Source: Candidatus Limnocylindrales bacterium
GTDB lineage: Bacteria > Chloroflexota > Limnocylindria > Limnocylindrales > CSP1-4
DNA length: 9,995 nucleotides
Reading direction: 5' to 3'
Assembly: GCA_031292335.1 (NCBI GenBank)
Contig: JARLHH010000077.1
Coordinates: 1 to 9,995 of the forward strand
Part shown: in pieces, positions 1 to 6,366 of the stretch
Position numbering within the stretch: position 1 is the stretch's first letter
Layout of the letters: every line of letters begins with the position of its first letter
Program-made: the position numbers and the translations under genes
Notes under the pieces: model-generated
What the model saw: the letters and a program-made list of their open reading frames with translations, nothing else
The model's database searches: none
What the model was told of the DNA's origin: nothing

Positions 1-1145
1 ACCTCGACCGGCGGGACTGGCATCACCAGTGCCTGCAGCGGATCGAGCACGAGCCGCTCCGCGGGCGCGTCGAGGGCCACGGCGGGCGCGCCGCCGGGAC
101 CCACGCCGGCGGCGGTCGGCACTTCCGCCTGCCACGCCGAAGCACTGGCACCCGCGCCCGGCACACCCGAAGGCACCCGCTCGCCGGGAGCGCCGCCACG
201 CTCCCTGCCCGGCCCAGTGCCGAGGACCCCGCCCGGAACCCGCTCGCGGGCACCGTAGTAGCTCACGAACACGGCCGCCACCGCCGCGGTCCAGATGAAG
301 GCGGCCAGCGCCACGTGCGCGACCTGGGTCCACGGCGCCAGCTGCGTCCAGATCTGGAACGCGCCCACCACCGCCTGCAGCGGGTAGAGCAGCGCCGCGA
401 TGGTGACGAGGCGAAACAGGACCCGGTTCGTGCGTTGACCGCGCCAGGCGACCAGCCAAGTGGCCACCAGCAGGACGCCGACGATCGCCGCGACGTAGCG
501 ATGGAGCGCGTTCGTGACGGCCAGCAGCTGCGCCCCGGACGGCATGGCGCCGAATGGCGGGATGATCACGCCGCCCATCAGCGGCCAGTCCGGGAAGACG
601 AGCGCCGCGTCGCGCGCCGTGACGTTGCTGCCGAAGAGCAGGACCGCGTAGGCCGCCAACGCCGTGAACGCGGCGAGCAACGTGAAACGCTGGCTGGAGC
701 CGCGGAAGGGCATCCTCGCCGAATGGCCGGCCCGGACGAACAGGAAAGTCAGGAGGCCGACGACGATGAGCGCCGTGGCGAGGTGGGCGGTGACCGACGG
801 TCCCGAGTTGCCGAGGCGAACCGTCTCCTCCCCCAGCCATGCCTGGAACCCGACCAGGGCAACGGATCCGATCGACCCGAGCACCAGGGTGGGGCGGTCC
901 CGGTGGTCGAGCACCGCGAGCACCGCGATTCCCAGGACGAGGAGGCCGATCACGGCCGCGATGAGGCGGTGGATCCACTCCGCCCATGCCTTGAAGTCGC
1001 CGAGCGCGGGCACGACCTGGCCGTGACAGAAGGGCCAGTCCGGGCAGCCCATGCCGCTGTCCGTCGCGCGCACCACGACCCCGACGATGACGAGCCCGAG
1101 CGTGGCCGCGAGGGTCAGGCCGACGAGCTTCTGGTACCGGGTCAC
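1..1145 (-). CDS. ctaA: Heme A synthase (COX15/CtaA family), 3' end cut by window edge, possible fusion
   Basis: An integral membrane enzyme that oxidises the C8 methyl of heme O to a formyl group, giving heme A for aa3-type cytochrome oxidase. The GTG start at 1145 follows GGAGG at 1154-1150. The visible part is 381 codons. A helix begins at residue ~7, followed by the family signature: R26, then SGMGCPDWPFC with Cys34 and Cys40, then E56 and H59-R60. The four histidines expected to bind heme in this family are H59, H121, H215 and H277. The second half repeats the fold (PDWPLMGG at 185-192, H215-R216) but lacks the second cysteine pair that some homologues carry. The membrane domain ends near Y296-Y297. 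After it comes about 84 residues of Gly/Pro/Ala-rich sequence still open at the edge, which is far longer than a normal CtaA tail. Thermus-type CtaA-CtaB fusions are known, so a farnesyltransferase domain may follow, but none is visible here. Confidence 0.93.
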   Translation of the reverse strand, partial: MTRYQKLVGLTLAATLGLVIVGVVVRATDSGMGCPDWPFCHGQVVPALGDFKAWAEWIHRLIAAVIGLLVLGIAVLAVLDHRDRPTLVLGSIGSVALVGFQAWLGEETVRLGNSGPSVTAHLATALIVVGLLTFLFVRAGHSARMPFRGSSQRFTLLAAFTALAAYAVLLFGSNVTARDAALVFPDWPLMGGVIIPPFGAMPSGAQLLAVTNALHRYVAAIVGVLLVATWLVAWRGQRTNRVLFRLVTIAALLYPLQAVVGAFQIWTQLAPWTQVAHVALAAFIWTAAVAAVFVSYYGARERVPGGVLGTGPGRERGGAPGERVPSGVPGAGASASAWQAEVPTAAGVGPGGAPAVALDAPAERLVLDPLQALVMPVPPVE

Positions 1146-1211
1146 TGAACCTCCGCCGGGCCTCCTCCGGCCGATCGCGGGCCGCGAGCACGCATGCCCG
1201 GACGCCGGCGG

Positions 1212-1217
1212 ATTGTA
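1212..1217 (-). promoter_or_regulatory. Candidate -10 element (TACAAT) for ctaA
   Basis: On the minus strand TACAAT differs from the sigma-A -10 consensus by one base and is an AT-rich island in a GC-rich intergenic region. Transcription would begin near 1205, giving a leader of about 60 bases before the ctaA GTG, with the GGAGG ribosome site inside it. I see no convincing -35 hexamer at 16-18 bases. Confidence 0.45.
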
Positions 1218-1285
1218 GCGTGACTCGCACACGGCGGCTGTCGGCGACCTCCGCGTCTCCGACGGCGACTTTCGGCGGGGAAGCG

Positions 1286-1291
1286 TAGGCT
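1286..1291 (+). promoter_or_regulatory. Candidate -10 element (TAGGCT), leaderless type, for the lipoprotein gene
   Basis: The hexamer fits TAnnnT and sits exactly six bases (CCCCTC) before the GTG start at 1298. That spacing puts the transcription start at or next to the start codon, as in the leaderless genes known from Deinococcus and actinobacteria. No good Shine-Dalgarno lies upstream of this GTG, which agrees with a leaderless message. No clear -35 is visible. Confidence 0.4.
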
Positions 1292-1297
1292 CCCCTC

Positions 1298-2305
1298 GTG
1301 CGTGTGTCCATCCGGCTCGTGACCGCAGGCGTGCTCCTGCCCGGGCTCCTGGCGGCCTGCGCGGGGAGCATCGCCACGAGCCCTGCGCCGCAGGCCGCGG
1401 ACGCGCCCGGCGTCGCGATCGCGGCTCCGGCTGCGTCCGGCGAGGCGACCTGCAACACCGACACGCTGCCCGGCTGGCCGGCGGCCGGCCAGGTCTCCAC
1501 GAGCGGGATCATCCCGGTCCTGGCGAGCTCCCAGAAGGTGGTCGGGAAGAGTCGCCTTGTCTTCTCGCTGATCGACCAGTCCAACCAGCCCGTGGCATCC
1601 CCCGACATCCACCTGCAGATGGCGTTCTACGACCTGTGCGCGAGCCCGACGGCGCCCACGGAGACGCTCACGCCGACCTTCGCCTGGGGGATCGTGGGGC
1701 AGCGCGGCTTCTACATCGTGACGCCCGACCTGACCGAGGCCGGCACCTGGGGCGTGGCGGTGACCGCGACGGACGCCTCGGGCAAGCAGGCAACCGCCCG
1801 CATGCAGTTCTCGGTCTCCGCGACCGGCACGACGCCACTGATCGGGGCCCTCGCGCCGTCGGTCCGGACGCCGATCCTCACCGACGTGGGCGGCGACGTC
1901 AGGAAGATCAGCTCCGATCCGAACCCGGACCCGTCGCTCTACGTCCAGTCGGTCGACCAGGCGCTGGCCGCGCACGAGCCGTTCGTGCTGGCGTTCGCGA
2001 CCCCGGCGTTCTGCACCAGCGCCGAGTGCGGACCGACGCTCGACATGGTCAAGGCCACGGTGAAGGCCTACCCCATCCTCGCCATCAACGTCGAGCCGTA
2101 TGAGCTCACCTGGACCAACGGCCGCCTCCAGCCCGTGCTGCAGAACGGCGCGTTCGTGCCGGTCCCGGCGACGGACGCCTACGGCATCCCGAGTGAGCCG
2201 TGGATCTTCGTGATCGGCGCGTCGGGACGCGTGGTCGCCTCGTTCGAGGCCGTGGTAGCACCCGGGGAGCTGGTTGCCGCGATCAAGGCCGCCAAGACCG
2301 GCTGA
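1298..2305 (+). CDS. Lipoprotein with YtkA-like N-terminal and thioredoxin-like C-terminal domain
   Basis: A 335-residue exported protein. Residues 1-21 form a signal peptide with a lipobox (LLAAC) and Cys21 as the lipidation site, then a disordered Ala/Pro stretch to about residue 50. Residues ~75-175 look beta-rich and Ig/YtkA-like (SRLVFSLIDQ, then TWGVAVTATD). Residues ~215-333 resemble a thioredoxin fold: a strand (PFVLAFATPAFC), cysteines C239 and C244 in a CX4C arrangement instead of CXXC, a following helix, a cis-Pro-like EPW segment (IPSEPWIFVIG), and a terminal helix. Three further cysteines are Cys21, Cys52 and Cys114. I recall similar lipoproteins from Chloroflexota, but their function is not established. 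It is divergent from ctaA, so a role in extracytoplasmic thiol or copper chemistry for cytochrome oxidase, as for Sco proteins, is conceivable but only inferred. The start is GTG; a second GTG two codons later is an alternative. Confidence 0.85.
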   Translation: MRVSIRLVTAGVLLPGLLAACAGSIATSPAPQAADAPGVAIAAPAASGEATCNTDTLPGWPAAGQVSTSGIIPVLASSQKVVGKSRLVFSLIDQSNQPVASPDIHLQMAFYDLCASPTAPTETLTPTFAWGIVGQRGFYIVTPDLTEAGTWGVAVTATDASGKQATARMQFSVSATGTTPLIGALAPSVRTPILTDVGGDVRKISSDPNPDPSLYVQSVDQALAAHEPFVLAFATPAFCTSAECGPTLDMVKATVKAYPILAINVEPYELTWTNGRLQPVLQNGAFVPVPATDAYGIPSEPWIFVIGASGRVVASFEAVVAPGELVAAIKAAKTG

Positions 2306-2412
2306 TCCGGCGCGGTCGCAGCGCGGGACGTTGGCCGATCGCGGCGCACGGATTCGGGCCGGTTGCCGGCAGAATGCGCGGCGGCGGGCTGGCAGGCCGG
2401 GCGCGCGCCCCG

Positions 2413-2418
2413 TACACT
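2413..2418 (+). promoter_or_regulatory. Candidate -10 element (TACACT) before the 23-aa small gene
   Basis: TACACT fits TAnnnT and stands out in a G/C-only surrounding. It lies 19 bases before the ATG at 2438, so the start of transcription would fall near 2425, giving a very short leader that still contains the AAGGAGG ribosome site. No -35 box is apparent. Confidence 0.35.
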
Positions 2419-2425
2419 CCCCCGC

Positions 2426-2432
2426 AAGGAGG
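2426..2432 (+). promoter_or_regulatory. Strong Shine-Dalgarno (AAGGAGG) for the 23-aa small gene
   Basis: AAGGAGG matches the anti-Shine-Dalgarno almost perfectly and is five bases (AACCC) from ATG 2438. It is the best ribosome site on the plus strand in this window, and it is the main reason for calling the short frame that follows a real gene. Confidence 0.65.
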
Positions 2433-2437
2433 AACCC

Positions 2438-2509
2438 ATGGGCGACAAGACACCGAAGCGACCCCCGAAGCCGAAGAAGCCGAAGACGCCGACGGCCGCA
2501 ACCCGCTAG
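2438..2509 (+). CDS. Very small Lys/Pro-rich basic protein (23 aa)
   Basis: The frame ATG 2438 to TAG 2509 encodes 23 residues, beginning MGDKTPKRPPKPKKPK and ending TPTAATR. Eight of the first sixteen residues are Lys, Arg or Asp, with a near-regular K/P alternation; there is one acidic residue (Asp3), no hydrophobic segment and no cysteine. The product would be a soluble, unstructured, strongly basic peptide. The AAGGAGG at five-base spacing and a TACACT hexamer just before it support expression. I recall short proteins beginning MGDK-x-PK in high-GC actinobacteria and Chloroflexota, usually left as hypothetical; nucleic-acid binding is a guess from charge. It lies 132 bases after the lipoprotein gene and faces pyrE tail to tail. 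Length alone would not support a call; the ribosome site does. Confidence 0.6.
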   Translation: MGDKTPKRPPKPKKPKTPTAATR

Positions 2510-2526
2510 GTCGCGCGCTCGACCAG

Positions 2527-2538
2527 GTCCTGCAGGAC
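2527..2538. repeat. 12-bp perfect palindrome in the gap between the small gene and pyrE
   Basis: GTCCTGCAGGAC is its own reverse complement and lies in the 91-base convergent gap (2510-2600) between the TAG of the 23-aa gene and the pyrE stop. It has no loop and no T-tract, so it is not a standard terminator; it could be chance or a protein-binding site. Confidence 0.3.
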
Positions 2539-2600
2539 TCGTCCGCCAGCCTCGAGACCTGCTCCACCGCCGGCCCTGCGAGCCGCCCGGTTCGGCGTGC

Positions 2601-3278
2601 TCAGGCCCCGGCGGTTCCCGTGCTTCCCGGTGCCTCGAGCGGCACTGCCGCGGCGCATCCCGGGCAGGTCCCCGATCCCGGCTCGAAGGTCGGGATCTCC
2701 AGCTGCCAGAGACCCTGGACCGGGTAGCGCCGGCCCGTCGTCGGCGAGACCAGGACGGCAGTCCCGCCCGAGCGATCTGCCAGCACGAAGCAGGCCACGA
2801 TCTCTCCTCCGGCGGCCTCCACCGGGGGCAGCATCGCCAGCAGCGAACCGCCCGTCGTGAGGATGTCGTCCACCAGGAGGACCCGCTCGCCCGGCTCGAT
2901 TCGGAATCCGCGCCGGAACTCGCGGCGGGTCGTCCCGTCGGCCGCCCTGACCTCCTCGGCGAAGATCCCCCGGACTCCCAGCTGGCGCGCCGTCTCGAAG
3001 GCGAGCACGATGCCGCCGGTGGTGGGGCCGGCCACCACGTCCGCCATCGGCCGGCCGTCCGCGCCGCGCGCGGCGCCCGCCCACAGCGAGCAGAGCTCGC
3101 TCGTGACGCCCGGATCCTGGAGGACCAGGAACTTCTCCAGGTAGCGCTCGCTGTGACGGCCGGACTTGAGGAGGAAGTGGCCCTCCCTGAGCGCCCCGGC
3201 TCGCTGGAAGAGGGATTCGGTGCGCGCGCCGATCGCGGCGCGCGCCGCAGCATCGAGAGCCGGGCGGATCGTGGTCAT
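2601..3278 (-). CDS. pyrE: Orotate phosphoribosyltransferase
   Basis: Catalyses orotate + PRPP to OMP + PPi, the fifth step of UMP synthesis, in the cytoplasm. The 225-residue product has the family layout: LREGHFLLKSGRHSERYLEK at 30-49, the turn VVAGPTTGGI at 81-90, AEEV at 107-110, and the PRPP-binding motif RVLLVDDILTTGGS at 132-145 with its paired acidic residues. The C-terminus LWQLEIPTFEPGSGTCPGC has a CXXC (Cys205, Cys208), as in the subgroup of PyrE proteins whose tails end in a Pro-rich CXXC segment; a metal role is not shown. It is the last gene of pyrK-pyrD-pyrE, 58 bases after pyrD. I chose ATG 3278; an in-frame ATG at 3296 would add six residues. Neither has a Shine-Dalgarno, but GAGAAT lies six bases before ATG 3278. 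Confidence 0.93.
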   Translation of the reverse strand: MTTIRPALDAAARAAIGARTESLFQRAGALREGHFLLKSGRHSERYLEKFLVLQDPGVTSELCSLWAGAARGADGRPMADVVAGPTTGGIVLAFETARQLGVRGIFAEEVRAADGTTRREFRRGFRIEPGERVLLVDDILTTGGSLLAMLPPVEAAGGEIVACFVLADRSGGTAVLVSPTTGRRYPVQGLWQLEIPTFEPGSGTCPGCAAAVPLEAPGSTGTAGA

Positions 3279-3284
3279 GCCGTG

Positions 3285-3290
3285 ATTCTC
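3285..3290 (-). promoter_or_regulatory. Weak -10-like hexamer (GAGAAT) six bases before pyrE
   Basis: On the minus strand GAGAAT is followed by CACGGC and then ATG 3278. It matches the -10 consensus at four of six positions and has the same spacing as the putative leaderless promoter at 1286. It could give pyrE its own leaderless transcript in addition to read-through from pyrD. The first base is not T, so this is weak evidence alone. Confidence 0.25.
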
Positions 3291-3336
3291 GCGCATCGGG
3301 GGACGCCGTGCGGGCCGCCGGATCCCCGCGGGACGG

Positions 3337-4494
3337 TCAGGGCCGGTATTCCACGCCCCGGGAGGATGCGGCGCCCGTCCGCCCGGGAAGCGCCGTTCCG
3401 ACGAGCGGCCGGTACGAAGCCAGGCCCCGCCGCCCGCATTCCGCCGTCAGCTCATCGACAAGCCGTACAGGCAGGGTCGGGTCGGCGAAGATCGCCGTTC
3501 CCACCTGGACCGCGACCGCGCCGGCCGCGAGGAAGTCGAGGACATCGTCCAGCCCCGTCACGCCGCCGATCGCGATGATCGGGATGCCCACGACCTGGGC
3601 GACCTCGTAGACGATCCGGAGCGCGACCGGCTTGATCGCCGGGCCGGAGAGGCCGCCGTACGTGTTGCCCAGGAACGGGCCGGAGCGGTCGCGACGGAGC
3701 GCCATCCCCGAGAGCGTGTTGATCGCCGAGAGCGCATCCGCGCCCGCATCCGCGATCGCCACGGCGATCGGCCGGATGTCGGCGACGTTGGGGGAGAGCT
3801 TGACGATGAGCGGCAGCTCCGTGGCGCGCCGGACGGCGCGCGTCACGGCCGCCGCGGCGTCCTGGTCGATCGCGAACTGAAGCCCGCCCTTCCCGACGTT
3901 CGGGCAGCTGATGTTCAGCTCCACTCCCGCGATCCCGGGCACGAGGTCGAGCTTCCGGACGACCTGGACATAGTCTTCGATCGACTCCCCGGCGACGTTG
4001 ACGATCACCGGAACCCGCCAGCCGGCCCACTGGGCCGCGTAGCGCTCCAGGACCGCGTCGACGCCGGGGTTCTGCAGGCCGATGGAGTTGAGCATCCCGG
4101 CCGGCGTCTCGGTGACCCGCGGCGGGCGGTTGCCCTGGCGGGGCCGCAACGTTGTCCCCTTGCAGCAGATGGCGCCGAGCCGTTCGATGTCGACCACGTC
4201 CGCGTACTCGACCCCGTAGCCGAAGGTGCCGGAGGCGACCAGCAGCGGGTTGCGCAGGCGCAGGCCGCGCCCCAGGTCCACCGAAAGGTCCGCGGCCGGC
4301 CCTGGGGAAGCCACCGGCGGCGGAGCGGCGACCGGCGGCGGGACGCGCCTGGCTGCGGGCCTGGGCTCGACGATCGCGCTCCGGATCGTCCGAACCGTGG
4401 GCGTCCGGCGCGTGCTCGGAGCCGGACTGCCAGCCGGGTTCCAGGCAGAGGGTGCGGCCCTGCCCTGCGTCACGACTCGCTTCTTCGCCCTCAC
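3337..4494 (-). CDS. pyrD: Dihydroorotate dehydrogenase, class 1B catalytic subunit, with N-terminal extension
   Basis: An FMN enzyme that oxidises dihydroorotate to orotate; the class 1B form passes electrons through PyrK to NAD+. The core starts near residue 70 (SVDLGRGLRLRNPLLVASGTFGYG region) and is full length. Visible motifs are NSIGLQNPG at 136-144, the active-site segment NISCPNVGKGG with Cys197 (class 1 enzymes use Cys as base), VKLSPN at 231-236, GNTYGGLSG at 276-284, and the FMN phosphate site IAIGGV and QVGTAIF near 308-336. GTG 4494 overlaps the pyrK stop as GTGA, typical of translational coupling, and sets a 385-residue product. The first ~68 residues are Pro/Ala/Arg-rich and absent from ordinary PyrD proteins of about 300 residues. 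A start at the in-frame GTG encoding residue 61 would remove most of this, but has no coupling signal. It is followed by pyrE. Confidence 0.93.
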   Translation of the reverse strand: MRAKKRVVTQGRAAPSAWNPAGSPAPSTRRTPTVRTIRSAIVEPRPAARRVPPPVAAPPPVASPGPAADLSVDLGRGLRLRNPLLVASGTFGYGVEYADVVDIERLGAICCKGTTLRPRQGNRPPRVTETPAGMLNSIGLQNPGVDAVLERYAAQWAGWRVPVIVNVAGESIEDYVQVVRKLDLVPGIAGVELNISCPNVGKGGLQFAIDQDAAAAVTRAVRRATELPLIVKLSPNVADIRPIAVAIADAGADALSAINTLSGMALRRDRSGPFLGNTYGGLSGPAIKPVALRIVYEVAQVVGIPIIAIGGVTGLDDVLDFLAAGAVAVQVGTAIFADPTLPVRLVDELTAECGRRGLASYRPLVGTALPGRTGAASSRGVEYRP

Positions 4495-5366
4495 TGCGCG
4501 TGGGTCCCCGGCCCGGCCGTCGCGTCCCAGTCGATCTCGTCGTAGGCGAACACGGGGCCCTCGCGGCACACGCGTTGCGGCCCGTCGACGCCCCAGATCA
4601 CGCAGCCGAGGCAGGCGCCCACCGCGCACCCCATGTTCTGTTCCATCGCGACCTGGAGGAAAGACCGCCGGCGAGCCGCCGGCGAGCCGGGCGGGACCGG
4701 CCTGCCGCCCCCTCTCTTGCGTCCGAGCGTGGCGACGCCGAGCCGCCCCTTTCGCCCGGCCACCAGGCCGGCCAGGGTGCGGAGCATCGGCAGCGGCCCG
4801 CAGGCAAACGCCTGGTCGGCCCAGGCCTCGTACTCGAGCACGAGGTCGGTGACAAATCCCTTGTGACCCACCGACCCATCGTCCGTCGCAACCAGGTACT
4901 CGACCTCGTCCGGGAGGAGCGACGACGGGTAGACCTCGGACGCGTCGCGGCATCCGTACAGGAGCACGACCTGCCGGCCGTCCCGGAGCGCCTCGTCAAC
5001 GAGCAGGCGGACGTCGGCGATGCCCAGCCCGCCGGCCACGAGCAGGAGGTGGCGGCTCCGCGGGTCCACCTGGAAACCCTGTCCAAGGGGTCCCAGCATG
5101 TCGATCCGCTCGCCCGGCCGCAGGCGAGTCAGCCACGCCGTCCCGCGGCCGACCTCGCGGAAGTGGATCGAGATCGTTCCCGTGACCGGATCCGCGGTGT
5201 TGATCGTGAACGGGCGGCGCAGGACGAGGCCCGACCAGTCACCCCGGACGTGGACGAACTGCCCCGCCCGCGCACCGGCGGCCAGTGCCGGCGCGTGATA
5301 CTGCTGGAGCCATTGACCGGGCAGGATCTGCCGGCTCTCCTGGAGCTCCGCGTCGACGAGCTGCAT
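4491..5366 (-). CDS. pyrK: Dihydroorotate dehydrogenase electron-transfer subunit (FAD, 2Fe-2S)
   Basis: Partner of class 1B PyrD; it carries electrons from FMN through a [2Fe-2S] cluster and FAD to NAD+. The 291-residue product has an N-terminal FAD domain with QFVHVRG at 36-42 and LRRPFTI at 49-55. The nucleotide domain has LLLVAGGLGIADVR at 107-120, YGCRD at 137-141 and FACGP at 187-191. The cluster domain has Cys247, Cys252, Cys255 and Cys267 in NMGCAVGACLGCVIWG and RVCREGPVF, the expected C-x4-C-x2-C-xn-C pattern. Between the nucleotide domain and the cluster (about residues 204-236) lies an extra basic, Gly/Pro/Arg-rich segment that makes it longer than usual PyrK (about 250-260 residues). 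ATG 5366 is the only good start; no clear Shine-Dalgarno precedes it. It begins 68 bases after the acidic-protein gene and overlaps pyrD by four bases. Confidence 0.93.
   Translation of the reverse strand: MQLVDAELQESRQILPGQWLQQYHAPALAAGARAGQFVHVRGDWSGLVLRRPFTINTADPVTGTISIHFREVGRGTAWLTRLRPGERIDMLGPLGQGFQVDPRSRHLLLVAGGLGIADVRLLVDEALRDGRQVVLLYGCRDASEVYPSSLLPDEVEYLVATDDGSVGHKGFVTDLVLEYEAWADQAFACGPLPMLRTLAGLVAGRKGRLGVATLGRKRGGGRPVPPGSPAARRRSFLQVAMEQNMGCAVGACLGCVIWGVDGPQRVCREGPVFAYDEIDWDATAGPGTHAQ
4665..4686. repeat. Perfect 11-bp tandem duplication inside pyrK
   Basis: The unit CCGCCGGCGAG occurs twice back to back (4665-4675 and 4676-4686), with the first bases of a third, diverging unit after it. 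It encodes part of the Pro/Ala/Arg linker just before the iron-sulfur domain. Eleven is not a multiple of three, so gain or loss of a unit would break the frame; the frame is intact as given. Confidence 0.7.
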
Positions 5367-5434
5367 GCGGCCGGCTCGCGGGAGGCGGCGCGTGGCCGGC
5401 CCGGCGCCGTCGGCGGACGTTGCGCGGTCCGCGG

Positions 5435-6358
5435 CTAGCGTCCCGCCCCCGGGCCGCTCGTGGCGTCGTCCCCCTCCGCCTCGTCGTCCAGGTCGTCGTC
5501 CCCTTCGTCGTCGTCGTCTTCATCGGACTCGTCGAGCTCCGGCGCGACGGCCGGATAGGCCTCCGCGATCGCGTCGGCGATGTCGCCGAAGACATCCGTC
5601 GGATCGTAGAACTCGACGAGCTCCTCCGGCGTCGTGAGCTTGCGCCACTCGCCCTCGTCACCCTCCGGCTCGACCTCGGCGCGGATGTGGCCGGAGCGCC
5701 CCAGGGTGAGCCGCTCGTCGTCGTCATCGATCACGATCAGGTCGCCCAGCTGCTCGGCGAGGCCGCCCGCCGCCTGCTGGAACTGCTCGATCAGGTGCGC
5801 CTCGGACAGCTGGCTCCGCTCCTGGAACGTGAGCGAGAGGTCGTAGAGCTTGTGCGCGGCCGACGTCTCGTCGTCGGCGTCGAGCGGCTGGCCGGCCGCC
5901 CAGTCGTCGGCAGCCCCCGCGTAGGCGGCGTCGGCCTCGGGCGAGATCGACTGCTCGGGACCGATCCCCGCAACATTCAGCAGGTCGTCGGCGGCGGTCG
6001 GTTCCCGCTCCAGCCCGGCGGCTTCACGGGCCGCTTCCGCGAAGGCCGCGTAGATGTCGGCGGGGTTGTAGAGCTCCACGAGCTCCGCGCCACTCTCGAT
6101 GACCTCGGTCTCGCTGACCCACTCGCCGGTTTCCTCGTCCTGGAACCGCGTCCGACTGCGGAACGTGAGGTCCGGCGCCACCGAAAGGTAGTCGGGATCG
6201 TCGTCGATCAGCGTCATCCCGCCGATCTCCTTGATCCGGGCCGCATTGGCGTCCAGGAAGCGCTGGAGCTGGTCCGCGGCCTGGACGAGGAAATCGGAGC
6301 GCTCGAGGGCGGCGTCGCGGGCGAGCTCGCCGAGCAGATCGGTGCGGTTCGCGTCCAT
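5435..6358 (-). CDS. Acidic protein with two internal repeats and a poly-Asp/Glu tail, function unknown
   Basis: A 307-residue soluble protein with no signal peptide, membrane segment or cysteine. I do not recognise its family. Two halves look like copies of one domain: residues ~15-111 and ~173-268. Matching landmarks are ARIKEIGGMTLIDDD with LAEQLGDLIVIDDDD, a following beta-like stretch ending in GEWVSE or GEWRKL, and the helix-rich close ELVELYNPADIYAAF with ELVEFYDPTDVFGDI. A polar linker (112-172) separates them. Residues ~274-298 are almost entirely Asp and Glu, encoded by GAC/GAG-rich trinucleotide runs. The start ATG 6358 is well set by AAGGAGG eight bases upstream. The gene lies 50 bases after the small alpha/beta-barrel-like gene and 68 before pyrK, so it may belong to their transcript. 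The acidic tail could suit a binding or chaperone-like role, but this is only a guess. Confidence 0.82.
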   Translation of the reverse strand: MDANRTDLLGELARDAALERSDFLVQAADQLQRFLDANAARIKEIGGMTLIDDDPDYLSVAPDLTFRSRTRFQDEETGEWVSETEVIESGAELVELYNPADIYAAFAEAAREAAGLEREPTAADDLLNVAGIGPEQSISPEADAAYAGAADDWAAGQPLDADDETSAAHKLYDLSLTFQERSQLSEAHLIEQFQQAAGGLAEQLGDLIVIDDDDERLTLGRSGHIRAEVEPEGDEGEWRKLTTPEELVEFYDPTDVFGDIADAIAEAYPAVAPELDESDEDDDDEGDDDLDDEAEGDDATSGPGAGR

Positions 6359-6366
6359 TGCTGGCG

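Noticed and set aside
315..1148. Long plus-strand open frame opposite ctaA
   Set aside because: The minus frame encodes an unmistakable CtaA with all four heme histidines. The plus product is Arg/Asp/Glu/His-rich low-complexity sequence, typical of an antisense shadow in GC-rich DNA.
2510..2600. Possible continuation of the 23-aa gene by readthrough or frameshift
   Set aside because: The next frame has no conserved-looking sequence or slippery site; the TAG at 2507-2509 appears to be the real end.
1142..3253. 703-codon minus-strand open frame
   Set aside because: It runs antisense to the lipoprotein gene and in another frame of pyrE. Its composition is Arg/Gly/Ser-rich with no motif; PyrE in the neighbouring frame has clear motifs.
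2274..3578. 434-codon plus-strand open frame
   Set aside because: It is antisense to pyrE and part of pyrD, is Arg/Pro-rich and has no plausible start signal.
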